Source of the DNA: Euperipatoides rowelli
Lineage: Eukaryota; Onychophora; Udeonychophora; Euonychophora; Peripatopsidae
Reading direction: 5' to 3' (one strand)
Length of the DNA stretch: 10,595 nucleotides
Assembly (NCBI GenBank): GCA_003024985.2
Contig: PXIH01S0001801.1
Part shown: in pieces, positions 1 through 6,965 of the stretch
How positions within the stretch are numbered: position 1 is the stretch's first letter
Layout of the letters: each line of letters starts with the position of its first letter
Position numbers and translations under genes: made by a program
Notes under the pieces: model-generated
What the model was told of the DNA's origin: nothing
Databases searched by the model: none
Seen by the model: the letters and a program-made list of their open reading frames with translations, nothing else

Positions 1-340
1 GTGGATTTCACACGTAGTTGGAGTTATGGTTCAGGGTATAGGTTAAGGTTAGTACTGTAATGCAATATTAAAACTATCTAACTAACCTTAAGAACGAATC
101 TTAACCCTTACCCCTAACTCCAACTACGTGTGAAATCCACTATGCCCCAACCCTAGGATAATGAAAAGAGCCAATATCCTCTTTTGGACAGTTTTAATAT
201 TGCATTACAGTACTAAATTTAATTCTTACCCTGAACCCTAATTCTAACTACATGTGAATACCACTAAAGCCCTAACCCTATGATAATCAAAAGGTGTAAT
301 AACTCCATTTTGGTAGTTTTAATATTTCATAATACAGGGG
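1..340. repeat. Nested inverted/tandem repeat element (family X, MITE-like foldback)
   Basis: Two inverted pairs overlap here. Bases 1-26 are the exact reverse complement of 115-140. More widely, 1-74 pairs with 191-264 at about 60 of 74 positions, so the segment can fold into a long hairpin. The stretch 115-213 also repeats in direct orientation at 238-338, a period of about 124 bp. Shared words are ACTGTAATGCAATATTAAAA, CCCTAACCCTA and GATAAT. There is no coding capacity. Bases 1-140 alone would look like a small MITE with 26-bp perfect TIRs, but its left flank is outside the window, so no target duplication can be tested. The same core recurs at 3180-3260, 3447-3556, 5495-5530 and 6280-6320. 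Superfamily is not assigned. Confidence 0.75.
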
Positions 341-411
341 GACATTTAATGTTGAAATTTACAGTTGGCTACGTTATTTCTATAAAAGGTAGGCCTAGCC
401 ACCATCTAAGC

Positions 412-843
412 CAGGGGTCCCCAACCTTGTGCCCAAGGGCACCAGGCATCCGTCGACCAATTTGTGTGTGCCTGCCGCTGTTCGACCATGAAACGAAAGC
501 TTGTCCGGACTAACTTGGCAGCGCCCAGATCTCATTGATTTAGATTGTGGTGGTTAGGCGAGCAATTTTAGGCATTGTTTTTTTTGTAAATCGACCTCTT
601 TAATTCCACCTTTTGTGCCAAGTTAACGCGGATGAACTTGAATGCAATGCACACAGATGGCTGAATTGAGTAGTGGTGGGGATAGTTAGAGAATTGTCTA
701 AATACATGCGCTACAATCCAGATTCTACCACATTTTTGACATCTACGCATATATTTTCATCAATACGGAAAATCTAGATGGTGCCCGCCGCCTACCGGTA
801 TTTTAGAATGTGCTCTAGGGTACAAAAAAGTTGGAAATCCCTG
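412..843. mobile_element. Non-autonomous hAT transposon (432 bp, complete)
   Basis: The left end reads CAGGGGTCCCCAACCTT, a classic animal hAT terminus. The right end, reversed, reads CAGGGATTTCCAACTTTTTT, giving an imperfect TIR of about 17 bp. The element is flanked by a perfect 8-bp target duplication, ATCTAAGC, at 404-411 and 844-851, the length hAT transposases make. At 432 bp it is far too short for a transposase of about 600 residues, and no BED zinc finger or catalytic motifs are present. A 60-codon open frame on the minus strand (568-750) lies wholly inside and looks fortuitous. It is somewhat richer in GC than its flanks. The perfect TSD suggests a fairly recent insertion. A degraded relative of its interior lies at 3351-3431. 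Confidence 0.92.
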
Positions 844-851
844 ATCTAAGC

Positions 852-1463
852 CTTGTTATGTTTATGACAAGCTGTTAAAATGTGACAGTTTGATCATTCA
901 CAGATCAATCAGATTGAATATCAGTGAACACTAGTGCTAAGAAAACATTTGTGATTGTATTTAATAACCACCTTAGGCCTATTTCAATATTTTTTGAAAA
1001 CATTCAATTAGAATTTCAATCTAATTTTACCTTAGTAAGGTAAAATCAACTTACTTAGTAAATTGATTTTCAATAATAGACTAACTCAAAATTCAAATTA
1101 CATTTGAAAGCATCTGAGTTGCCTTACACATATTGATTAATATTATTGATAAAGAAAATAATCTTAGAGTTTTCCAAAAAAGAAGTTTGTAGTAGAGCCA
1201 AATCAATATTAAAATTTAAATGATTTATTTTTTCAAGATTTCAAACATTCTTAGAGATTATATTTTTTAATGCAAATAAAAATATTAAAACTGTTAAAGT
1301 TTTATTTTAAACCTACTTGTGTTTGTTTTCAGTTGTTTTTTTTTTTTTAGAAAAACAGCTAACTGTAAATAAAAAAATTAGCGCTAGTGAACTGATCTAC
1401 AATTTGATTGGTCATTTATAGATCAAATATTACACATTTAACACCTCTTAAGTTATGCAATAA
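852..1463. other. AT-rich spacer without genes; contains a 23-bp palindrome
   Basis: No gene or recognisable transposon is visible. The one clear structure is a palindrome at 1024-1046, with perfect 11-bp arms ATTTTACCTTA and TAAGGTAAAAT around a central G. A second hairpin reuses its right side, with AAAATCAA at 1042-1049 pairing with TTGATTTT at 1063-1070, so the two folds are mutually exclusive. A 13-T run lies at 1336-1348. The rest is A/T-rich sequence with frequent stops in all frames. Confidence 0.6.
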
Positions 1464-2582
1464 TCTAAATATAATAAAAGGCAAGTTTGGTCACTTTAGT
1501 CATGATGTCTGTCATGCTGCTCGGCTATCTTCGGCGAGCCGATGACGCCCGAAGATGTTTTCGCTCTATTTTCTGTCCATAGATGTCGCTGTATATGTCA
1601 TTTTTTATGGGCTTTTAAACTAGTCTAACTATAATAAAAGGCAAGTTTGGTCACTTTAGTCATGATGTCTGTCACGCTGCTCTGCTATCTTCGGCGAGCT
1701 GATGACGCCCAAAGATGTTTTCGCTCTATTTTCTGTCCATAGATGTCGCTGTATATGTAATTTTTTATGGGCTTTTAAACAAGTCTAACTATAATAAAAG
1801 GCCAGTTTGGTCACTTTGGTCATGATGTTTGTCACACTGCTCGGCCATCTTCGGTGAGCCGATGACGGCCGAAGATGTTTTTGCTCTATTTTCTGTCCAT
1901 AGATGTCACTGTATCCATCATTTTTTATGGGCTTTTAAACTAGTCTAACTATAATAAAAGGCAAGTTTGGTCACTTTAGTCATGATGTCTGTCACGCTGC
2001 TCGGCTATCTTCGGCGAGCTGATGACACCCAAAGATGTTTTCGCTCTATTTTCTGTCCATAGATGTCGCTGTATATGTCATTTTTTATGGGCTTTTAAAC
2101 TAGTCTAACTATAATAAAAGGCCAGTTTGGTCACTTTGGTCATGATGTTTGTCAAGCTGCTCGGCCATCTTCGGCGAGCCGATGATGCCCAAAGATGTTT
2201 TCGCTCTATTTTCTGTCCATAGATGTCACTGTATCCATCATTCTTTATGTGTTTTAAACTAGTCTAACTATAATAAAAGGCCAGTTTGGTCCCTTTGGTC
2301 ATGATGTCTGTCACGCTGCTCGGCCATCTTTGGTGAGCCGATGATGCCCGAAAATGTTTTCGCTCTATTTTCTGTCCATAAATGTCGCTGTATACGTCAT
2401 TTTGATGAGCTTTTAAACTAGTCTAACTATAATTTAAAAGGCTAGTTTTGTAACTTTGGTCATGATGTCTGTCATGCTGCTCGGCCATCTTCGACGAGTC
2501 GATGACGCCCAAAGATGTTTCGCTCTATTTTCTGCCCTTAGATGTCACTGTATACATTATTTTGGACGGGCTTTTAAACTAG
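1464..2582 (+). mobile_element. Head-to-tail array of seven ~160-bp Helitron-end units
   Basis: Seven units run 1464-1623, 1624-1783, 1784-1943, 1944-2103, 2104-2262, 2263-2421 and 2422-2582. Each starts TCTAA(C/A)TATAAT and ends TTTTAAACTAG, except unit 2, which ends CAAG. These match Helitron hallmarks: a 5' TC, a 3' CTRR, and a hairpin about 11 nt before the end. In unit 1, GTCCATA (1575-1581) pairs with TATGGGC (1606-1612), followed by 11 nt to CTAG. The outer flanks are A (1463) and T (2583), as expected for insertion between A and T without duplication. Units abut with no spacer base. Each also has a central GC-rich hairpin, ATCTTCGG with CCGAAGAT (1527-1534 and 1549-1556 in unit 1). 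There is no Rep/helicase coding. It could instead be a satellite derived from a Helitron end; either way mobilisation would need enzymes in trans. Confidence 0.82.
1624..2262 (+). repeat. Two-copy 320-bp higher-order repeat inside the Helitron-end array
   Basis: Units 2-3 (1624-1943) and 4-5 (1944-2262) form a repeated dimer. Units 2 and 4 share GGCAAG, TTTAGTCATG, GAGCTGATGAC and CCCAAAGATG. Units 3 and 5 share GGCCAG, TTTGGTCATG, GATGTTTGTCA and TCACTGTATCCATCA. Unit 1 belongs with the first type, while units 6 and 7 are more divergent and carry indels. The pattern A-A-B-A-B-B'-C implies later duplication of an A-B dimer by unequal exchange or rolling-circle over-replication. Confidence 0.75.
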
Positions 2583-2600
2583 TATAATAATAAAGAGCAG

Positions 2601-2665
2601 TAAATACAGCTGTTTACCACCCCGCCTCTTAAATACAGCTGTTTACCACCCCGCCTCTTAAATAA
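2601..2665. repeat. 29-bp perfect tandem duplication
   Basis: The unit beginning TAAATACAGCTGTTTACCAC occurs at 2601-2629 and again, identical, at 2630-2658, followed by the partial copy TAAATA. Its GC-rich tail (CACCCCGCCTCT) stands out from the AT-rich flanks. It begins 18 bp after the Helitron-type array ends. The origin is unknown. The absence of substitutions suggests a recent duplication. Confidence 0.9.
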
Positions 2666-3047
2666 TTTATATTAATATTGAAATGTAATTTAATGTTAAC
2701 AATACAATAAATCTTATTGTTACAAATGTAATTATAAAGTACTGAAATATTAAACTGTGAATTTTAGGTTACATGCCCAGACTAATTTTTTAGGCATCCC
2801 AGGACCCTCGGACATAGCATTTTTTTTTAGTTCTGTGTATGTATAATACTGTATATATACAGTGTGTACATAAATATATTTGTATAATACACTGAATACA
2901 GTAATATATTTGTATATAAATATATTGAGAGAGTATGACTGTGTAAATTATTTTCTTTAATTATTTTATATACATATTCCAGTGTCAATGCACTAAATCA
3001 AGTTTGTTTTTAAAAAATACCATAAAAGGAGCCCCTAATCTATATTT
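2666..3047. other. AT-rich spacer with simple TA/GTATA sequence
   Basis: No gene is seen. Stretch 2830-2935 is low-complexity TATA/GTATA sequence containing the perfect 16-bp palindrome ACTGTATATATACAGT at 2848-2863. The subregion 2760-2815 is less AT-rich, but I recognise no element in it. Confidence 0.6.
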
Positions 3048-3288
3048 GGTCAATGGTTAGAATTCGTTATCTGTCCACCATTATTATATGCAGAAAAAAA
3101 AAAATTGGTTAACAAATTGTGTTAAAATTATCATCAAAATCTATAATAAAAAAAGGATTATTTCACCTCTATATTATTCTAGGGTTGGGGCAAAGGGATT
3201 TAATATGTAGTTGGAGTTAAGGTACAGTTACAGTAAGGTTAGGACTGTAAATAAAAAAATATTAGTGGACAGATAACGGATCCTGACC
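3048..3288 (+). mobile_element. TIR MITE, family Y, rearranged copy with 8-bp TSD
   Basis: The left side carries TTCGTTATCTGTCCACC (3062-3078). The right end, reversed, begins GGTCAGGATCCGTTATCTGT. The left TIR has about 8 extra bases after GGTCA. A perfect 8-bp direct repeat, CTATATTT, flanks it at 3040-3047 and 3289-3296. Compared with the copies at 5393-5641 and 6164-6413, it lacks much of the right interior. It also carries a family X-like stretch, GTAGTTGGAGTTAAGGTAC, so it is rearranged or chimeric. It is non-coding. The 8-bp TSD would suit hAT or Merlin; TIRs starting GG favour neither firmly. Confidence 0.78.
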
Positions 3289-3350
3289 CTATATTTTCCT
3301 GGTGGGCCTTTGGCTTCCAGTCAATGCCTGATCTGATATACTGAATATAA

Positions 3351-3431
3351 AAGAAGTATCTAAATAATGGGCATACAATTTAGATTCTACCGTGTTTTTG
3401 ACATCTGAGCACATATTTTATCATTACGGAA
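3351..3431 (+). mobile_element. Relic of the 412-843 hAT family
   Basis: This 81-bp stretch aligns in the same orientation with 689-770 inside the complete hAT element. Shared words include TCTAAATA, ATACAAT against CTACAAT, AGATTCTACC, TTTTTGACATCT and ATTACGGAA against AATACGGAA. Similarity stops at both edges: neither terminus nor a TSD remains, so this is a truncated, older copy. It is wedged between a family Y MITE and an X/Y core fragment. Confidence 0.72.
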
Positions 3432-3446
3432 GTGGTATCAAAAGTC

Positions 3447-3556
3447 TCGAAATCGATAAAAAAAATGGATTATTTCACCACTTCATCAACAGCATAGTGG
3501 GTTTAATACATAGTTAGGGTTAGGGTTAGGGTTGTGGTAAGGTTAGGACTGTAAAT
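3447..3556 (+). repeat. Solo X/Y core fragment containing an interstitial TTAGGG run
   Basis: It shares GGATTATTTCACC, a TTTAATA...TAGTT stretch and AAGGTTAGGACTGTAAAT with 3150-3252, but lacks TIRs. At 3514-3533 it holds TTAGGGTTAGGGTTAGGGTT, three exact TTAGGG units and a partial fourth, where sister copies have degenerate versions such as GGGTTCAGGGTTA. The telomere-like run is therefore probably expanded from the repeat core, not a telomere relic. Confidence 0.65.
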
Positions 3557-3762
3557 AGCAAATTAATGTGACTAAAAATATGGATTGTATATTAATTTAT
3601 ATCTTCCAGTTTCTAATCTCATAAATTTTAAAAAATATCTACTAATACAGGCAATTATGGGAATGGGTTTTTATCAAACTCATTTAGGCCAATAATTTAT
3701 TTTAAGTTTCAATTTTAAAAAATTTAAATAATAAAAAAAAAAAGAAACAATACTAATATAGT
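3557..3762. other. AT-rich spacer
   Basis: Low-complexity A/T sequence with an A-rich stretch at about 3734-3746. The minus-strand frame at 3680-3868 is mostly Phe/Tyr/Leu/Lys from poly-T and poly-A codons and has no family signature. No gene is supported. Confidence 0.5.
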
Positions 3763-4053
3763 ATACAAATATGCCGGACAACAACAGACTATAGTCCAGC
3801 AAGATTGTCCTGTATTTGTTTTTCTTCAGTCTTTTCTCACAACATAAATGTCTGGATATTCTAAGCAATGTAGTCGGTTATTCTCCTCAATAGTATACAG
3901 AATCTTGGAGAGGATGCACTAGACTAGAACCTCCCTGTGGGAAATAACATACTATATTGGAGCATTAAGAGAAGGTTCATTACCTCTTCTTTCTATCAAC
4001 TGTGCGATGGTATTAAGATACATCTGAAAATCATTTAATGAAGACCTAAGGAC
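3763..4053 (-). pseudogene. Possible degraded coding fragment (unidentified)
   Basis: This island is visibly less AT-rich than its flanks. Read on the minus strand from 4053, one frame stays open for 33 codons, to TAG at 3952-3954, and includes SLNDFQMYLNTIAQLIERR. The same frame resumes for 10 codons to TAG at 3919-3921. It then gives 30 codons including TIEENNRLHCLEYPDIY, to TGA at 3826-3828, and about 21 more. The composition is mixed and protein-like, unlike the Phe/Lys/Asn-rich shadows elsewhere. I recognise no domain. Possible readings are a pseudogene, an old transposon coding relic, or exons split by small introns: an acceptor-like TTTCCCACAG spans 3939-3930 and a donor-like GAGGTAATG lies near 3984. 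Chance is not excluded, since a plus-strand frame in the island is also fairly open. Confidence 0.28.
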
Positions 4054-4055
4054 TT

Positions 4056-4439
4056 AATAATTACTATTCTGAATTATTCTTAAATTAAAATATTATGTTA
4101 TATGTTTGACATTAAAATAAAATTTTGCATAATAATTATATAATTAAGAAATTTTCCAATATTTACAGTAATTAAAAAAAAAAAATCAACATAAAAATGT
4201 CGAATATAAAATTCATTGCAGACATTTGATAATGCAAATAAAATTAATTTAAAAATACTGAAAATTCATTTTAGGAAAAATAAAACACTTTCAAGAATAG
4301 CCTACATTAGACTTTATTACGATATTTCATTTTAAACTAAATACAATGATAATCATTTTTAAAATTAAAAAAAAAAAAAAATAAGTATATATTTAAAAGT
4401 ATTCATCATTAAAATTGATTTAAATAAGAAAACAAATCA
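4056..4439. other. A/T-rich spacer
   Basis: No gene, TIR or tandem repeat is seen. A/T homopolymers are frequent, including a 15-A run at 4367-4381. A TTTAAAATTAAAA-type texture dominates. Confidence 0.5.
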
Positions 4440-4735
4440 CATGATCTCAAGAATCAATAGAAATCTTAAGTCACGTATTGCAATAATTAGTTTAGCATAA
4501 ATCCTGAATCATAGAAATGTAATGATCAGTTTAACATAATTCCTCAATCACAAGGCTACAATGATCATACTATCACATGACTCTAACGATCCGTTTAGCA
4601 TAATTCTTAAATCACATGACTTTATTAATCAGTTTAGCATAAGTCTTGAATCCCATGACTGCAAATGATATGTTCGGCATTATTATTTAATAATAATTAT
4701 GACTGCAAATGATTAGTTTTAACATAAATTTAAAT
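4440..4735 (+). repeat. Degenerate minisatellite, 39-bp period
   Basis: A motif of the form AGTTTAGCATAAT...AATCACATGACT...AATGAT recurs. AGTTTAGC-type anchors fall at 4489, 4528, 4592, 4631 and 4670 (variant ATGTTCGGC), with a late variant near 4714. Spacing is 39 bp except for a shortened copy near 4567, which has lost the AGTTTAGCAT part, about 14 bp. Units differ by several substitutions each, so the array is old. It is not coding in any frame. Confidence 0.75.
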
Positions 4736-4752
4736 CTCTGAAAGAAAATGAA

Positions 4753-4775
4753 CGGGGTAGGGGGGGGGGGGGGAG
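4753..4775 (+). repeat. Poly-G tract (14 G) with adjacent GGGG
   Basis: GGGG at 4754-4757 is followed by TA and a run of 14 G at 4760-4773. It can form a G-quadruplex or triplex and is a likely slippage and sequencing-error site. It begins 18 bp after the minisatellite ends. Confidence 0.8.
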
Positions 4776-5319
4776 TTTGCCTGAGATTTCAATTTAACCA
4801 ACATCAAATCAGGTGAAATTCTAAATACAATCTGAATAAATCATTAAAGCTCTAAATAATCACAATAGTGGAAAATTAAATTGTGATATCTTATTAATAA
4901 GAAATTAGAAATGTTAGACTTAGGGCACAAAACTTATGATATTGGATAAAATAGAAATTATTGTGAATAATGTGTTTTTCCAAAAGTTCTATTCACAATT
5001 TTTTAAGAATTTACAAGCCCCAAAAATTTGTCAGCTTTCTGTAACAAAATAGTTTTAACGGTGACACGATGCTATGGATTTTAAACATTTTTTTACCATT
5101 TATTTTGAAAGATAATGACTACAAAAAAAATTTTTCAACTTGTTAAAAAATTTAAAATCAATTATTTAAATATAAGATTAATAAATAAAATTGCCTTAGT
5201 ATTTCAAGATTAACTTTTTACAAGGTCACTTGAATATTTAGTGGCATCATGGGATAGCAACGAGATGCCATTGAGATTGTTAATTATTGTCTAGAAATCT
5301 GTATACTTTTCCCATAAAG
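4776..5319. other. AT-rich spacer with two small inverted repeats
   Basis: No gene is seen. Inverted repeats: ATTGTGAATA at 4960-4969 against TATTCACAAT at 4990-4999 (20-nt loop), and TGGCATC at 5242-5248 against GATGCCA at 5264-5270 (15-nt loop). Neither has terminator or tRNA features. Confidence 0.5.
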
Positions 5320-5383
5320 GCTAGTTATTTTTGGCCTCTAAATGCTAGTTATTTTTGGCTTCTATATGCTAGTTATTCTAGAT
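5320..5383 (+). repeat. 24-bp tandem repeat, about 2.7 copies
   Basis: The unit GCTAGTTATTTTTGGC plus 8 bp starts at 5320, 5344 and 5368. The first two copies differ at only about two bases, and the third diverges after GCTAGTTATT. It ends about 9 bp upstream of a family Y MITE. Confidence 0.85.
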
Positions 5384-5392
5384 GACCATTTT

Positions 5393-5641
5393 GGTCAAGT
5401 TCCGTTATCTGCCCACCAATATGGCTGACAGTTGATAGTTGAAATTATCTAATCGATGCTCAGCAAAATAAAATTTTACCTCTAGATTATCATAGGGTTC
5501 AGGGTTATGATAAGTTTAGGACTGTAAAGAAAATATACTAAAATCGGTGAGAAAAAATAGTAATTCAACATGCTACTACGTTTTAGTTGTCGCACGACTC
5601 TTAAGATTAATTATGTTGGTGGGCAGATAACGGAACCTGAC
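5393..5641 (+). mobile_element. TIR MITE, family Y, full-length copy (249 bp)
   Basis: The left end GGTCAAGTTCCGTTATCTGC (continuing CCACCAA to 5419) is mirrored by the right end; reversed from 5641 it begins GTCAGGTTCCGTTATCTGCC. TIRs are about 26 bp. The interior contains CTCTAGATTATCATAGGGTT, TAGGACTGTAAAGAAAATAT and GTTTTAGTTGTCGCACGACT, aligning along its length (about 80% by eye) with the reverse complement of 6164-6413. Flanks ACCATTTT and ACTGGTTT match at only 5 of 8 positions, so the target duplication is eroded or uncertain. It has no coding capacity. Confidence 0.83.
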
Positions 5642-6163
5642 ACTGGTTTTAATAAATACTTTTTGTATTTAAAATATCTACTTCAATGAAAATAAATAAG
5701 ATGTCGGTGAGAGCAACAATTTTAATTTTTAAAAGTTTATTTAAAATAGGTTAATAAATAAGAATTGCTATTAAATTCCTTTTTTTTGGCCGTGTCTTCT
5801 CAACGTACATTTTTTTCTTCCGTCACAGCACTGGCCCATGAAAAAAAAATATTCATGTCCAAATATTGATAACATAAAAAAAAAAAAAAAAAAAAGAAAT
5901 TCATGAACAATAAAAATAAATTACCACCTTTTTTTTAAAATAATACATCAGTTTATTTTTCAAATTATATTTTTATTACTTTTTTTTTTTTTTAAATAAA
6001 TTTAGAATTTGTCATTTATCAACTGATAATGATTTTAATTCTTTTTTATTAAAAATAATTTTATACAACTCTTAACATTTTTATTCAAATAATACAAAAC
6101 GAATTTGCCATGATGTACAGTATTTCATTTATAAATTTATCTTTTTTCCTATTTCTTAGGCTA
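5642..6163. other. AT-rich spacer between two inverted MITEs
   Basis: No gene is seen. It contains a 20-A run at 5876-5895 and a 14-T run at 5980-5993. The 20-A run could be a retroposed tail, but no SINE body, box A/B or flanking duplication is visible upstream (5790-5875), so I leave it as a homopolymer. Confidence 0.5.
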
Positions 6164-6413
6164 GGTCAGATTCCGTTATCTGCCCACCAACATAATTAAC
6201 GTTAGCAGTCGTACGACAACTAAAACATAGTAGCGTGTGCAATTAGTAGTTTTTCTCACCGATGTTAGTATATTTTCTTTACAGTCCTAACCTTACCTTA
6301 ACCCTGAACCCTAGGATAATCTAGAAGTGAAATAATCTTGTGCTGAGCGCTGATCTAGAGAATTTCAAATAGCTACCGTCAGCAATATTGGTGGACAGAT
6401 AACGGAATCTGAC
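6164..6413 (-). mobile_element. TIR MITE, family Y, full-length copy in opposite orientation (250 bp)
   Basis: The left end GGTCAGATTCCGTTATCTGC is matched by the right end, reversed, GTCAGATTCCGTTATCTGTC. The interior read in reverse carries TCTAGATTATCCTAGGGTTC, AAGGTTAGGACTGTAAAGAA and TTAGTTGTCGTACGACTGC, matching the copy at 5393-5641. Flanks share TTAGGC (left TTAGGCTA, right TTAGGCAA displaced by two bases), a probable degraded 8-bp duplication. Together with the 5393 copy it forms a roughly 250-bp inverted pair. Confidence 0.84.
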
Positions 6414-6746
6414 TATTAGGCAATTTGTATCTGATACAATTGAAGACTGTATTTTGTTTACTTTGGTGATTCATATAATATTGTAATTTAAAGTGTAATT
6501 TTAATTCTGCTAGTTATATCACTACTATTGCCATTACATTCAGTGATAAACATGAATTATGATTTACGAGTAACATTAGTACAATAAAACAATAATGATT
6601 CTGTATAGTCTGATATGGGAGAAGGTCCAAGGGGGGTGGGAGACACAATAAGGCCACTGCTGTATGTTAACTTTTAATGTTTATAGATAGAATTCTTTGT
6701 GGAAAAAAAAGAAGTCGACATCTAGCAACAAGAAAGAAAATACAGT
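6414..6746. other. AT-rich spacer
   Basis: No gene or repeat is recognised. A short G-rich patch (GGGGGGTGGG) lies near 6630. The minus-strand open frame at 6667-6867 overlaps the downstream hAT element and is a chance frame. Confidence 0.5.
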
Positions 6747-6754
6747 ATCTATAT

Positions 6755-6965
6755 CGGCTTTGTCCAACACACGGCCTGCATGCGGCCAATTGAAGCTTTT
6801 TTGTGGTCCTTAAGAAGTTTCTCTTATCAAAACATCCAGACAACCAAAAAAAAAAAAAGATTATCAAAATATTTACAGCTAAAGTTTGTCAATGTACGGC
6901 CCACAATAGAACAGTAGCCTAATATTTTTTTTGGCCCGACAAACAATTTCAGTTGGACATCACTG
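6755..6965. mobile_element. Non-autonomous hAT MITE (211 bp) with perfect TSD
   Basis: The right end, reversed, reads CAGTGATGTCCAACTGAAA and the left end CGGCTTTGTCCAACACACGG. They share C-G...TGTCCAAC, the terminus of a widespread animal hAT group. Subterminal words CGGCCTGCATGCGGCC on the left and GGCCCGACAA and CGGCCCAC on the right also suit that group. The perfect 8-bp duplication ATCTATAT flanks it at 6747-6754 and 6966-6973. The first bases of the left TIR are mutated (CGG for CAG), which would impair remobilisation. A 13-A run lies inside (about 6846-6858). No transposase is present. Confidence 0.87.

Noticed and set aside
280-513. 77-codon plus-strand open frame
   Set aside because: It runs from family X repeat into the hAT left end, crossing the TSD. 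The residues reflect transposon terminus sequence, with no domain and no start context.
568-750. 60-codon minus-strand open frame inside the hAT element
   Set aside because: Lies entirely within a non-autonomous hAT interior; its relic at 3351-3431 shows indels, so no coding constraint is apparent.
1464-2582. CRISPR array or tRNA/snRNA gene cluster
   Set aside because: Units are contiguous 160-bp copies with no unique spacers; no tRNA fold or conserved snRNA motif; Helitron end features explain the borders.
2830-2935. TATA-rich promoter
   Set aside because: Repetitive TATA/GTATA low-complexity sequence with no gene or initiator beside it.
3514-3533. True telomere remnant or chromosome end
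   Set aside because: Only three exact units, embedded in a dispersed repeat core that has degenerate equivalents elsewhere in the window.
3680-3868. 62-codon minus-strand open frame
   Set aside because: The C-terminal half is Phe/Tyr/Leu/Lys from homopolymer tracts. It overlaps the 3763-4053 island in a different frame from the more protein-like one.
5790-5895. Possible SINE or processed pseudogene with a 20-A tail
   Set aside because: No Pol III boxes, tRNA-like body, target duplication or coding frame upstream of the A-run.
6667-6867. 66-codon minus-strand open frame
   Set aside because: Spans the left boundary of the hAT MITE and its TSD, so it cannot be an ancestral gene.
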